Source of the DNA: Actinomyces sp. oral taxon 897
Lineage (GTDB): Bacteria > Actinomycetota > Actinomycetes > Actinomycetales > Actinomycetaceae
Assembly: GCF_002999235.1 (NCBI RefSeq)
Contig: NZ_CP027236.1
Coordinates: 3,100,001 to 3,164,000 of the forward strand
Reading direction: 5' to 3'
Length of the DNA: 64,000 nucleotides
In this document: positions 41,640 to 50,499 of the stretch, one piece after another
How positions within the stretch are numbered: the first letter of the stretch is position 1
Layout of the letters: each line of letters begins with the position of its first letter
Program-made: the position numbers and the translations under genes
The notes under the pieces: model-generated
What the model saw: only the letters and a program-made list of their open reading frames with translations
Told to the model about the DNA's origin: nothing
Database searches by the model: none

Positions 41640-42875
41640 CTACCGGGCCCTGCGCCCGAGCACCTCCTTGAGGGGCACCCGGCTGCCGGTACGGGTCACG
41701 GCCCGGGTGTAGACGGTCGCCGACAGGCGCATGAGCAGCGGCAGGGTGACCACCGCCAGGCCCAGGGCCGCGAGCTGCTCGACCACCGAGGAGACCCCGA
41801 TGGTCATGCGCGCGGGCATGAGGAAGGGGGCGAAGGGCGGCAGGTAGGCCAGCACCCGGAAGAGCGTGTTCTGGGGGTCGCTCACCATGGAGAAGGACAG
41901 GACGTAGGGCACCACGATGGTCAGGATCAGGGGCATTGTGACCGTGGCCAGGTCCTCCTGGCGGCTGACCAGGGAGGCTACCGCCGCGAACAGGACCGCG
42001 TACAGAAGGAACCCGACCACCATCCACGCCAGCATCCAGCCCACCGTGGCGTCCAGGTTGACGTCCAGGTCGGGCAGCACGTCCATGACCCTGGCGGTGG
42101 CCGCCGCGATAACGGCGATGGCGCCGGTGGTCAGGGTCGCGGCGCAGCCGATCCCCAGGATCTTGCCGGCCAGGAGGGAGGTGGGGCGTACGCAGGCCAG
42201 GAGGATCTCCACGATCCGCGAGCCCTTCTCGGTGACCACACCGCCGGCGATGGCCTGGCCCCCGATGAGGATGACCATGTACATGAGGATGCTGACCACC
42301 TGGAGGACGGCGTAGCGCTGCCCGAAGCCCGCCTGGTCGGTGGTGGGCGGCTCCAGGACGGTCACCTTGGGCACGGCCGAGGCCAGGGCGGTGCTCACGG
42401 TGCCCGGGTCCCCGCCCAGCTCGGTGACGCTGCGGGTCAGCACCGCCTGCTGGAGGACGGAGGTGATCCCGGCCACCACCTGCTCGTCGGCCTTCTCCTG
42501 CACCAGGAGGGCGGGGGCCTGCCCGGTCACCAGGACCATGTCGGGGCGGCTGTCCTCGGGGGTGCTCTCGCCCAGGGCGGTCCGGGCGTCGGCCCCGGCC
42601 AGGTCCTTGACCTTCAGGGGCTGGCCGTTGGAGGCCGTCACCTTCTCCAGGGCGGGGGCCAGGGTGGTGATGGTGGCGGCGTCGGCCTGGACCCCCAGGC
42701 GGTAGGGCTCCTTGTCCCCGCCGGTGAGCAGCCCCACCACCACGATCCCGCCCACGGTCAGGAGCAGCAGGACCAGGTTGGTAATGACCGCGGCCTTCTT
42801 GAACAGGTAGGTGCGCAGCTCCCGCCCGGCGACGAGCCGGATCTCCTGGCTGCGGGTCATGGCCTGGGCGCTCAT
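41640..42875 (-). CDS. ABC-2 type transporter permease (NatB-like)
   Basis: 411 residues from the ATG at 42875, which overlaps the ATPase stop by 4 bp. An N-terminal helix (about 25-48) is followed by an extracytoplasmic domain (about 50-180) and five or six C-terminal helices, with EKGSRIVEILLACVRPTSLLAGKI between helices, the typical coupling motif of NatB/YhaP proteins. Relatives export Na+ or antimicrobial compounds. The long open frame upstream of 42875 overlaps the ATPase and is discarded. Confidence 0.9.
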   Translation of the reverse strand: MSAQAMTRSQEIRLVAGRELRTYLFKKAAVITNLVLLLLTVGGIVVVGLLTGGDKEPYRLGVQADAATITTLAPALEKVTASNGQPLKVKDLAGADARTALGESTPEDSRPDMVLVTGQAPALLVQEKADEQVVAGITSVLQQAVLTRSVTELGGDPGTVSTALASAVPKVTVLEPPTTDQAGFGQRYAVLQVVSILMYMVILIGGQAIAGGVVTEKGSRIVEILLACVRPTSLLAGKILGIGCAATLTTGAIAVIAAATARVMDVLPDLDVNLDATVGWMLAWMVVGFLLYAVLFAAVASLVSRQEDLATVTMPLILTIVVPYVLSFSMVSDPQNTLFRVLAYLPPFAPFLMPARMTIGVSSVVEQLAALGLAVVTLPLLMRLSATVYTRAVTRTGSRVPLKEVLGRRAR

Positions 42876-43840
42876 GCGCGGTCCTCCTTCGTGGCGGGGG
42901 CGGTGGGGGCGGGGTCCGCCGGAGTACCCGCGGCGGGGGCGGCCAGGACCTCCCGGAAGATCTCGGTCAGGGAGTGGCGGACGGGGCCGAGCTGGTGGAG
43001 GGTGCCCAGGGGGCGGACCGCCTCCAGGAGCGGCTGCTCCGAGGGGCCCCCGGCGCTGACGGTGACCCTGCCGTCCGCGTGGGACTGCGTGCGCGCGTCC
43101 TCCAGGCCCTCCAGGGCCCGGGCGGGCACCCCGGCGGACGGCGTGATGGTGGCCTGCCAGCGCAGCCCGGCGCTGGCCTGGAGCTCGGCCACGGTGCCGT
43201 CGGCCACGAGCTTCCCGGAGCGGATAATGACCACCCGGTCGCACAGCCGCTCGACGACGTCGAGCTGGTGGGAGGAGAACAGGGTCCCGACCCCGGCCTG
43301 CGCCCGCTCGCGCAGGACCTCGCTCATGACGTCCACGGCCACCGGGTCCAGGCCGGAGAAGGGCTCGTCCAGGACCAGGAGCTCGGGGTCGGACACCAGG
43401 GCCGCAGCGAGCTGGACCCGCTGCTGGTTACCCAGGGAGAGCTTCTGGACCTCGTCCCCTGCCCGCTGCCCCACCGCCAGGCGCTCCATCCAGCCGTTGG
43501 CGGCGCTGGTGGCCTCGTGGCGGCTCAGGCCGTGGAGGCGGGCGAGGTAGGTCAGCTGGTCCGCGACCTTCATCTTGGGGTACAGGCCCCTTTCCTCAGG
43601 CATGTAGCCCACCAGGCGACGGTGATAGGCGTCCATGGGGACCTGCTGACCGTCCTTAACCCACAGGACCTCGCCTTCATCGCTAATCAGGGAACCCATA
43701 ATGATACGCATGGTAGTGGACTTGCCCGCACCATTGGCACCCACAAAGCCTACGATCTCACCGTCGTCAACATGGAGGTCAAGGTGGTCGAGGGCTCTGA
43801 GGGTGCCATAGTCCTTGGTAAGACTGGTAATACGGATCAT
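42872..43840 (-). CDS. ABC transporter ATP-binding protein (NatA-like)
   Basis: 322 residues. GANGAGKS Walker A (34-41), GYMPEERGLYPKMKV Q-loop, LSLGNQQRVQLAAAL signature (Gly-Asn variant characteristic of NatA/YhaQ), LLVLDEPFSGLDP and SSHQLDVVERL. A C-terminal extension (about 225-322) is typical of this group. GGAGAG precedes the ATG. The promoter carries a perfect 23-bp palindrome, so the exporter pair is probably controlled by a dimeric repressor. Confidence 0.92.
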   Translation of the reverse strand: MIRITSLTKDYGTLRALDHLDLHVDDGEIVGFVGANGAGKSTTMRIIMGSLISDEGEVLWVKDGQQVPMDAYHRRLVGYMPEERGLYPKMKVADQLTYLARLHGLSRHEATSAANGWMERLAVGQRAGDEVQKLSLGNQQRVQLAAALVSDPELLVLDEPFSGLDPVAVDVMSEVLRERAQAGVGTLFSSHQLDVVERLCDRVVIIRSGKLVADGTVAELQASAGLRWQATITPSAGVPARALEGLEDARTQSHADGRVTVSAGGPSEQPLLEAVRPLGTLHQLGPVRHSLTEIFREVLAAPAAGTPADPAPTAPATKEDRA

Positions 43841-43868
43841 ATGATCTCTCCGGGATTAGGTTCGTGGA

Positions 43869-43891
43869 ACGGTCGTTATGGTAACGACCGT
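43869..43891. promoter_or_regulatory. Perfect 23-bp operator-like palindrome upstream of natAB
   Basis: ACGGTCGTTA (43869-43878) and TAACGACCGT (43882-43891) are exact complements around TGG, 29-51 bp before the NatA-like start. The size and symmetry fit a TetR- or GntR-type dimer site. Its half site AACGACCGT also appears in the MFS/TetR promoter at 27022-27030. Confidence 0.7.
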
Positions 43892-43997
43892 CACCACGTC
43901 AGGACATCCTCCCGCAGGAGGAGCCTGTCCTGGTCCGCCTCGGCCGCGCGGAGGAGGGCCGCGCCCGGGGCCAGGTCTGGTAGCCGCCCTCCGGTCC

Positions 43998-44082
43998 GGG
44001 GTCGTCCTCGCCCGTACGGGGCGGTCCCCAGTGTGCGGATCATCCCCGCACACGCGGGGGGGGGTCGTCCTCGCCCGTACGG
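43998..44082. repeat. 22-bp direct repeat flanking a lone CRISPR-like repeat
   Basis: A 22-bp sequence (GGGGTCGTCC then TCGCCCGTACGG) occurs exactly at 43998-44019 and 44061-44082, 63 bp apart. The type I-E-like repeat at 44037-44064 lies between the copies and overlaps the second. Confidence 0.6.
44037..44064 (-). CRISPR. Solitary type I-E-like CRISPR repeat
   Basis: GGATCATCCCCGC ACAC GCGGGG followed by a G-run. Read on the minus strand it resembles the 28-29 bp actinobacterial type I-E repeat, with a CCCCGC/GCGGGG stem and a GATGATCC end. Only one copy is present, the other end is degenerate and no cas genes are in the window. It is therefore a relic or a chance hairpin, not a working array. 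Confidence 0.4.
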
Positions 44083-44226
44083 CGCCACCCCGTGCGCTCC
44101 GGCTGTGCCCGACGCGCGGGACCGCTGGCTACGCGGCCGCTGGCTGCGCCCCTGCCCTGGACGTCACGTAACCGCGCCGCGCCGCGGCAGCCAGCTGGGC
44201 GCGCCCGGCCCCGGTAAGGTGAGGGC
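44083..44226 (+). other. Rest of the natA/smc intergenic region
   Basis: GC-rich DNA without a recognisable gene, leading to the smc start. GCTGGCTACGCGGCCGCTGG contains GCTGGC-type short repeats (around 44120-44150). The smc promoter presumably lies here but no clear -10/-35 pair was seen. Confidence 0.4.
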
Positions 44227-47200
44227 GTGTACCTCAAGACGTTGACGATCAGGGGATTCAAGTCCTTTGCCTCGTCAACCACCCTGCGCCTGGAGCCCGG
44301 TATCACCGCCGTGGTGGGGCCCAACGGGAGCGGCAAGTCCAATGTGGTGGACGCCCTAACCTGGGTCATGGGGGAGCAGGGGGCCAAGAACCTGCGCGGC
44401 GGCTCCATGGCCGACGTCATCTTCGCCGGGGCCGGTTCCCGCCCGGCGCTCGGACGCGCCGAGGTCGCCCTGACCATTGACAACACCGACGGCGCCCTGC
44501 CCATTGACTACACCGAGGTCACCATCGCCCGCACCCTCTTCAGGGGCGGGGGCAGCGAGTACCAGATCAACGGCACCGCCGTGCGCCTCCTGGACGTCGC
44601 CGAGCTGCTGAGCGACACGGGCCTGGGCCGCCAGATGCACTCCGTGGTGGGCCAGGGCAGGCTCGACGCCGTCCTGAGCGCCACCCCCGAGGACCGTCGC
44701 GGCTTTATCGAGGAGGCCGCGGGCGTCCTCAAGCACCGGCGACGCAAGGAGCGCGCCCTGCGCAAGCTCGACTCCATGGCCGCCGACCTCACGCGCCTGA
44801 CCGACCTGGCCGCTGAGCTCAACCGCCAGCTCGGCCCCCTGGCCCGGCAGGCCGCCATCGCCCGGCGGGCCCGCACCATCCAGGCCGAGGTCCGTGACGC
44901 CACCGCCCGCCTCCTGGCCGACGACGTCGTCCAGGCCCAGGCCCTCCTGGCTGCCGGGGAGGCGGACACCGCCGCCCTGGAACGACGTCGTACCGCCCTG
45001 GAGGAGGCCGAGCAGGCCGCCCGCGCCCGCCTGAAGGAGCTCACCGCGGCCGAGGCCGGTGCCGGGCAGCGCCTGCGGGAGGCCAGCCGCACCTGGGAGG
45101 AGCTCACCGCGGCCGAGCAGTCCCTGCGCGCCCTGGAGCAGGTGGCCGCTGAGCGCCTGCGGGGCCTGGCGGCCGCACCCCGCCCCGCCCAGGGCACCGA
45201 CCCCCAGGAGTTGGAGCGCCGGGCCGAGGAGGCGGCCGCCGCCGAGGACGAGGCCCGGGCCGCTATTGACCAGGCGCGCCAGCTGCTGACCGCGGCCACC
45301 GGTGCCCGCCTGGAGGCTGAGGCCGCTGAGTCCCGCGCGGAGTCGGCCCTGTCCGAGCTGACACGTCGTGAGGCTGAGCGCCGTGAGACCCTGGCCCGGG
45401 CCGGGGGACGGGTGGCCTCCGCCCGCAGCCGCCACGAGGCCGCCAGGTCATCCCTGGACCAGGCCCGGGCGGCCCTGGGGGAGGCCCAGGAGCGTCAGGC
45501 CGCCGCCGAGACCGCCCTCAGGGACGCCCGGGGCCCCCAGGCTGCTTCCCGCCAGACGGCGGCCCCGGGCCCGTCCGCCCCCGGTCCCTGCGGACTGCCC
45601 GCCTCCTCCGACCCGGACCAGCGGCCCCTGAGCCCCCAGGAGCGGGCCGCCGCCGAGCACGAGCGGGCCTCCGCCGCCCTGGCCGCCGCCCGCCAGGCCG
45701 TCGGCGCCGCCACCGAGGCGCGTCGTGAGGCCGCCGCCGAGCGCGCCACCTGGGCTGCGCGCCGCGACACCCTGGCCCTGTCCCTGCGCTCCCAGGACGG
45801 CACCCGGGGCCTAGCCCAGGCGGGTGCTGACGGCATCCTGGGCCCCCTGTCGTCCCACCTGGGCGTGGAACGGGGGTGGGAGAACGCCGTCGCCGCCCTC
45901 CTGGGGCAGTTGGCGGAGGCTGCTGTCGTGGCCGGTGAGCAGGCTGCGCTCGCGGCCCTGGACCAGGCCCGTCGGGCCGAGCTGGGGGCGGTGAGGCTCG
46001 TGGTCGCCCAGGTGGCTGCCGCGGCCGGTGCCGGTCTCGCCCCCGGTAGCGAGGTGGTCGCCTCGGCGGCAGCTCCTGGCGGCGTGGTCGACCCCCCTCC
46101 TGCCTCCCCGGAGGCGGCCCCCACTGACCCTGCTGGTGACCCTGCTGGGCCGGGTGGCGACGTCAAGGTCACCCGGCCCGGACGGGTCCCGGACACCGAC
46201 CCCGCCGGACCGGGCGGCCGTCTTGTGCCCGGCTCCGCTCCCGCTACCGTCTCTGGCCCCGCGGAGCCGTCCGCCGTGCCCGGAGCCCGGCCTGCGGCCA
46301 GCCTGGTGTCGGTCAGCCGCCCCGGCCTGGCCGGGCCGGTGTCCACGCTCCTGCACCGCTGCTGGGTGGTCAGGGACGTGGCGGCGGCACAGGCCCTGCG
46401 CGAGGCGGACCCCCAGGCCGTGGTGGCCACCCGGGACGGTGACGTCCTGGGCCCCGGCTGGCTGGTGGGCGCCGGAGGAGGAGCGGCCTCGGTCCTGGAG
46501 CTCGCCGCCGCCCACGAGGACGCCGTCGGACGGGCCAGGGACGCCGCTGACGCCGAGGCTGCCGCCAAGGCCGCCGCCGAGGCCGCGCGAGACCAGGAGG
46601 AGGCGGCGCGCTCGGGGCTCGCCCGCGCCCTGACGGCCCTGCGCCGGGCTGACGCCGAGGCCGCCGCCGAGGCCGAGACCCTGGCCCGCCTGGCCTCCGC
46701 CGCCCACGCCGCACGTCAGGAGGCCGGGCGCGCCCGGGCCGCCGTCGCCCGGGCCGAGGAGGAGGCGGCCCGGCGTACCGCTGAGCTCGCCACGGCCACG
46801 ACAGCCCTGGCCCAGATCGAGGAGGCTGCTGATCAGGGGCCGCACCCGGCTGCCGCGTTGGAGGAGGCCCGGTCAGGCCGTCAGCGCGCCGCCGACGCCG
46901 CCCGACAGGCACGGGCTGGTGAGACCGAGGCCCGCCTGGCGCTGCGCACCGCTGAGGAGCGTGAGCGCAGCGGTCGGGGGCGGGCGGAGTCCCTGCGCGC
47001 CGCGGCCCGTCGGGAGCGTCAGGCCCGTGCCGAGGCCGCCCGTGCCGAGCGACGACGCCTGGCCCGGCTGGGCACCGCCACCCAAGTTCGTGATCTGGCT
47101 CATTATGCTGCCGCCGTGGCCCGTGCCAGCGTGGAGGAGGCCGCCGCCGGGCGAACCGCCGCTGAGACCGAGCGTGACCAGGCCCTGGAGGCCAGCCACC

Positions 47201-48342
47201 GCCTGCGTCGGGAGGTTGACCAGGCCAGGGGTGAGATCGCCTCCCTGACCGACGCCGCCCACCGTGAGGAGGTGGCGCGGGCTGAGCAACGTGCGCGCCT
47301 GGAGGCCCTGGAGCAGCGGGCCCTGAGCGAGCTGGGTCTGGAGACCGGGGTGCTCGTGGAGGAGTTCGGTCCCCACCTGCCCGTACCCGAGGTCAGCCAG
47401 CTGGTGGACTCTGATGAACCGGAGCCTCGGGGGCCCGACCAGTCCGGGGCTGATCCCGGGGCCGAGGGGGCGGGTCCTGGGACCAGGGAGTCCGACCTCG
47501 GGGCCGGGGGGCCGGGCGCCGGGGCCAGGGAGTCCGACCTCGGGGCTGCGGGGCCGGGTGCCGACGGGCTGGCTGCCAGCGAGTCGGTGGGTGGACTGGC
47601 TACCGGCGGGCCTGGAGGCGCCGGGGCCGCCCCGGGCAACAGGAGCTGGCCGACGCCGTTGGGCCGTCCCTACGTGCGCTCGGAGCAGGTCAAACGCCTG
47701 GCCCGGGCCAAGCGTGACCTGGCGCGCCTGGGCAAGGTCAACCCCCTGGCCCTGGAGGAGCACGCGGCACTGGCCGAGCGGCACCGGTTCCTGGCCACCC
47801 AGCTGGCTGACCTCAGGCGCTCACGTGCGGAGCTCATGACCGTCGTGGAGGAGATCGACGCCCGTGTGCAGGAGGTCTTCTCCTCGGCCTACGCTGACAC
47901 CGCCGAGCAGTTCGAGCAGGTCTTTGACAGGCTCTTCCCCGGAGGCCAGGGGCGCCTGGTCCTCACCGATCCCGACGACATGCTGACCACGGGCATTGAG
48001 ATTGAGGCCCGTCCGGCGGGAAAGAAGGTCAAGCGCCTGTCCCTGCTGTCAGGCGGGGAGAGGTCCCTGGTAGCCGTGGCACTACTGGTCGCGATATTCA
48101 AGGCCCGGCCCTCTCCCTTCTACGTCCTGGACGAGGTCGAGGCCGCCCTGGACGACACCAACCTGGGCCGGCTCCTGGACATCCTCACCGAGCTGCGCGC
48201 CTCTAGCCAGATTATTGTCATTACCCACCAGCGGCGCACCATGGAGGTAGCTGACGCCCTGTATGGCGTCACTATGCGCGACGGCATCACCACGGTAGTC
48301 AGCCAGCGTCTGGGCCGGGGTAAGAGGGCGAGCAGATCCTGA
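44227..48342 (+). CDS. smc: Chromosome segregation protein SMC
   Basis: 1371 residues, about 180 longer than typical bacterial SMC. The N-terminal head MYLKTLTIRGFKSFAS has Walker A GPNGSGKS (31-38) and EQGAKNLRGG. Long Ala/Arg/Glu coiled coils flank a hinge (about 530-730), and the C-terminal head has the LLSGGERSLVAVAL signature and FYVLDEVEAALDDTNL. Three Pro/Gly-rich insertions stand out: about 435-472 in the first coil, about 614-695 in the hinge (PGGVVDPPPASPEAAP region), and about 1061-1142 in the second coil with GTRESDLGAGGPG-type repeats. The GTG start has AAGGTGAGG upstream. ScpA/ScpB are not in the window. Confidence 0.94.
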   Translation: MYLKTLTIRGFKSFASSTTLRLEPGITAVVGPNGSGKSNVVDALTWVMGEQGAKNLRGGSMADVIFAGAGSRPALGRAEVALTIDNTDGALPIDYTEVTIARTLFRGGGSEYQINGTAVRLLDVAELLSDTGLGRQMHSVVGQGRLDAVLSATPEDRRGFIEEAAGVLKHRRRKERALRKLDSMAADLTRLTDLAAELNRQLGPLARQAAIARRARTIQAEVRDATARLLADDVVQAQALLAAGEADTAALERRRTALEEAEQAARARLKELTAAEAGAGQRLREASRTWEELTAAEQSLRALEQVAAERLRGLAAAPRPAQGTDPQELERRAEEAAAAEDEARAAIDQARQLLTAATGARLEAEAAESRAESALSELTRREAERRETLARAGGRVASARSRHEAARSSLDQARAALGEAQERQAAAETALRDARGPQAASRQTAAPGPSAPGPCGLPASSDPDQRPLSPQERAAAEHERASAALAAARQAVGAATEARREAAAERATWAARRDTLALSLRSQDGTRGLAQAGADGILGPLSSHLGVERGWENAVAALLGQLAEAAVVAGEQAALAALDQARRAELGAVRLVVAQVAAAAGAGLAPGSEVVASAAAPGGVVDPPPASPEAAPTDPAGDPAGPGGDVKVTRPGRVPDTDPAGPGGRLVPGSAPATVSGPAEPSAVPGARPAASLVSVSRPGLAGPVSTLLHRCWVVRDVAAAQALREADPQAVVATRDGDVLGPGWLVGAGGGAASVLELAAAHEDAVGRARDAADAEAAAKAAAEAARDQEEAARSGLARALTALRRADAEAAAEAETLARLASAAHAARQEAGRARAAVARAEEEAARRTAELATATTALAQIEEAADQGPHPAAALEEARSGRQRAADAARQARAGETEARLALRTAEERERSGRGRAESLRAAARRERQARAEAARAERRRLARLGTATQVRDLAHYAAAVARASVEEAAAGRTAAETERDQALEASHRLRREVDQARGEIASLTDAAHREEVARAEQRARLEALEQRALSELGLETGVLVEEFGPHLPVPEVSQLVDSDEPEPRGPDQSGADPGAEGAGPGTRESDLGAGGPGAGARESDLGAAGPGADGLAASESVGGLATGGPGGAGAAPGNRSWPTPLGRPYVRSEQVKRLARAKRDLARLGKVNPLALEEHAALAERHRFLATQLADLRRSRAELMTVVEEIDARVQEVFSSAYADTAEQFEQVFDRLFPGGQGRLVLTDPDDMLTTGIEIEARPAGKKVKRLSLLSGGERSLVAVALLVAIFKARPSPFYVLDEVEAALDDTNLGRLLDILTELRASSQIIVITHQRRTMEVADALYGVTMRDGITTVVSQRLGRGKRASRS

Positions 48343-48452
48343 GAGCGGTTGAGACTGGGATGAGAGGGCGGGCGGATCCCGTGGGTGTGGCTGAGACCGG
48401 ACGCATGGCCCCGGTCCCGGCCTAGAAGACAGGTGACAGCTCTCTAGCCCTT

Positions 48453-48532
48453 CCGCGAGAACGGTACTTATTCGTCGTGAGAACGGTACTTGTTGCTCGC
48501 GAGAACGGTACTTATTCGTCGTGAGAACGGGT
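48453..48532 (-). repeat. 22-bp tandem array C (4 units, inverted orientation)
   Basis: GAGAACGG recurs at 48457, 48479, 48501 and 48523, exactly 22 bp apart. It is the same family as arrays A and B read on the minus strand, with linkers ATTCGTCGT- and GTTGCTCGC-like. It lies about 110 bp after the smc stop. Confidence 0.95.
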
Positions 48533-49003
48533 GTGTGTTGTTGTGCGGGCTGGTGGTGTCCGGGGTGTGGCTGGTGGCGGGTTGCTGCCTGGGTGCCGGG
48601 TTGTTGGTGTGCTTGTCTGGGTGTGTCCTGAGGGGCTCGGCTGGGTTGGTGTCTGGGGTGTGGCTGGCGGCGGGCTGCTGGGTTGTTGGCGTGTTTGCCT
48701 GGGTGTGTCCTGAGGGGGGCGTCTGGGTTGGTGTTCGGGGTCTGGCGGGTGCCGGGTCTCTGGGCTGCTGGCTGGGTGCCGGGTTGCCGGGTCGGGTGGG
48801 GTGTGGGACGTGGGTCCTGGTTTGGGGGGTGTGGGTGTGGGGGTGTCTGGGGTTCTGGTGTGTGGTGGTTGTGGTGTGTGTGCGTGGGTTGGGTGGTGGT
48901 GTTATGGTGGTGTGTGTCGTCTGGTTGGCGGTGGGGTTGGTCGTGGTGGCGCTGGTGCCGCCGGGCCCGCCCCTCGTGTTCCCGAGCGTGTGAGGGGGTC
49001 GTG
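48533..49003. other. Extreme G/T-rich segment upstream of the DUF6318 gene
   Basis: About 460 bp whose plus strand is almost only G and T with few C and hardly any A, unlike the rest of the window. Several frames stay open on both strands because stop codons cannot form, so those frames are not evidence of genes. It contains two near-copies of GGGTGTGTCCTGAGGGG (around 48610 and 48705). It ends in the ribosome binding site of the next gene. Confidence 0.7.
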
Positions 49004-49669
49004 ATGGTGCGGGTCCGGTCGTGGACGACGCCTGTCCTGGTGGTGGTCATGGTGGGGTCCGGTGGCCTGGTGGGGTGCTCTGGCGGGGCTGGTGCGGGGG
49101 CGTCGCCGAGTGTGGATCCCTATGAGGTGGGTGCCAGTGCGATGGCGGCTGCGGCCTCTGCGTCGGCCAGTGCGCGGGCCAGTCGTGACGCGGCCCTGGG
49201 GCCGGACCTGGCGGCCAGGCGCGAGGCGGCCCTGGCCACGCCACCACCGGAGCGGCCCGAGAACCTGGGTGAGGACAGTCTGGAGGCGGCAGCGGCCGCG
49301 GCCGTGTACTTCCTCCGGCTCTACCGGTACGCGGCGGTCACTGGTGACACCAAGGACTTCGAGGCCATGAGCGAGCAGCAGTGCAAGTTCTGCAACAACA
49401 TTATCGACAGGGCCACCAGGCTGCACCAGGAGGGGGGCTGGGCCGACCCCTGGGAGCAGACCGCCGAGAAGGTCGAGGCCTACCCCCTCAACCCCGGATA
49501 CGAATACCACCAGGTAGACGTCACCCTGCGCAGCGGGGACATCTCGACCCACCACGGGGACGGCTCGGACGGAAAGAACTCCCCGGCCGAGACCGTCCTC
49601 ATGCGCGTAGCGATTCGCTACCACGACGGCACATGGACCGTAGGAGACGCGGAGGTAGTAGGGTCATGA
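49004..49669 (+). CDS. DUF6318 family lipoprotein
   Basis: 221 residues. The N-terminal VRSWTTPVLVVVMVGSGGL leads into the lipobox LVGC, so it is lipid-anchored at the cell surface. An Ala/Ser-rich spacer (about 35-70) precedes the DUF6318 domain (about 85-221), with AAAAAVYFLRLYRYAAVTGD, SEQQCKFCNNIIDRATRLHQ and YEYHQVDVTL. The C-F-C-like CKFC motif is conserved in the family. The function is unknown; distant similarity to NTF2-like folds has been proposed for such lipoproteins. GAGGGGG precedes the ATG. The next gene overlaps by 4 bp. Confidence 0.85.
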   Translation: MVRVRSWTTPVLVVVMVGSGGLVGCSGGAGAGASPSVDPYEVGASAMAAAASASASARASRDAALGPDLAARREAALATPPPERPENLGEDSLEAAAAAAVYFLRLYRYAAVTGDTKDFEAMSEQQCKFCNNIIDRATRLHQEGGWADPWEQTAEKVEAYPLNPGYEYHQVDVTLRSGDISTHHGDGSDGKNSPAETVLMRVAIRYHDGTWTVGDAEVVGS

Positions 49670-50499
49670 AAAGGAAGCCTTTGACTCACCTCGAGGTGGT
49701 ACTAGCCGCCTCCCTGGTTATCACATGCACCCCTACCGCCGAGGCAGACGAGTCCTCTCTGGACTTCAGTGCCACCGGATCGTCAGGTGGGAGTACCATT
49801 ACGGTTATTGGTGATCAGTATGAGCGTCTGGATCCGGCTGCGGGCTCCTCGGGTGCGGGTTCGTCTGGTGGGTCGGGGTCGGGTTCGTCTGGTGGGTCGT
49901 CTGGTGTGGTGGTGTCGTTCTCGGTGTCGAAGCCGGGCAAGACCCCGCTGGTGTGCGTGGCCTACGCCCCGGACCCCAACCACCTGTTCTGCAGGCCCTA
50001 CGAGCCCGAGGAGCCCGAGGAGCCCGCGCCGGCAGTGGTGCCGGTGGTGGTCTCGGCCAGGGACGTGGCCTCCCTGATGGTGGACGGGTCGGGCATCGCC
50101 CGTCAGCCACCGGGTACCACGGCCCGGGTGGACATGGACCTCATCGCCTACACCGACCCCTCCACCCGCTCCCTGTCCACCACCGTGGCCGGGGTGGCCG
50201 TGGAGGTGGAGGCCACCCCCACCTCCTACCACTGGGACTGGGGCGACGCCACCACCACGACCACCACCAGCCCCGGCGCCCCCTGGCCCCACCAGACCCT
50301 GACCCACCGCTACCACCACTCCCAGACCGGCGTCCACCTCACCCTGACCACCACCTGGACCGCCCGCTACCGCCCCCAGGACGGAACCTGGCACGACGTC
50401 CAAGGCACCGTCACAACCACCCAACAGTCTGACACCTTCAACCTAGTAGACACCACAACACACCTCACCGACCACGCAGAACACAAACAAGGACACTAA
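49666..50499 (+). CDS. Secreted protein with PKD-like domain
   Basis: 277 residues. MKRKPLTHLEVVLAASLVIT with a cleavage-like TAEA site gives a signal peptide. A Gly/Ser linker with GSSGGSGSGSSGG repeats (about 58-80) follows, then a Pro/Glu spacer (YEPEEPEEPAP). A beta-rich region (about 180-260) includes TSYHWDWGDATTTTTT and TLTHRYHHSQTGVHLTLTTT, characteristic of PKD domains. No sortase motif or C-terminal anchor is seen. It overlaps the DUF6318 lipoprotein gene (ATGA) with GGAGGTAG upstream, so the two surface proteins are made together. The 3' third has strongly A/C-rich codon use. Confidence 0.8.
   Translation: MKRKPLTHLEVVLAASLVITCTPTAEADESSLDFSATGSSGGSTITVIGDQYERLDPAAGSSGAGSSGGSGSGSSGGSSGVVVSFSVSKPGKTPLVCVAYAPDPNHLFCRPYEPEEPEEPAPAVVPVVVSARDVASLMVDGSGIARQPPGTTARVDMDLIAYTDPSTRSLSTTVAGVAVEVEATPTSYHWDWGDATTTTTTSPGAPWPHQTLTHRYHHSQTGVHLTLTTTWTARYRPQDGTWHDVQGTVTTTQQSDTFNLVDTTTHLTDHAEHKQGH

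Noticed and set aside
43998..44082. A working CRISPR array
   Set aside because: Only one repeat-like unit exists, the flanking 22-bp copies are not repeats of the same motif, spacing is 63 bp rather than 61, and no cas genes are present.
48490..48993. Open frame encoding a Cys/Trp/Val/Gly-rich protein on the plus strand
   Set aside because: The DNA is almost devoid of A on the plus strand, so stops cannot form in many frames on both strands; no ribosome binding site and no consistent codon pattern.
48082..49050. His/Thr/Pro-rich open frame on the minus strand
   Set aside because: It is the complement of the same G/T-rich block and runs into the antisense of smc; composition artefact.
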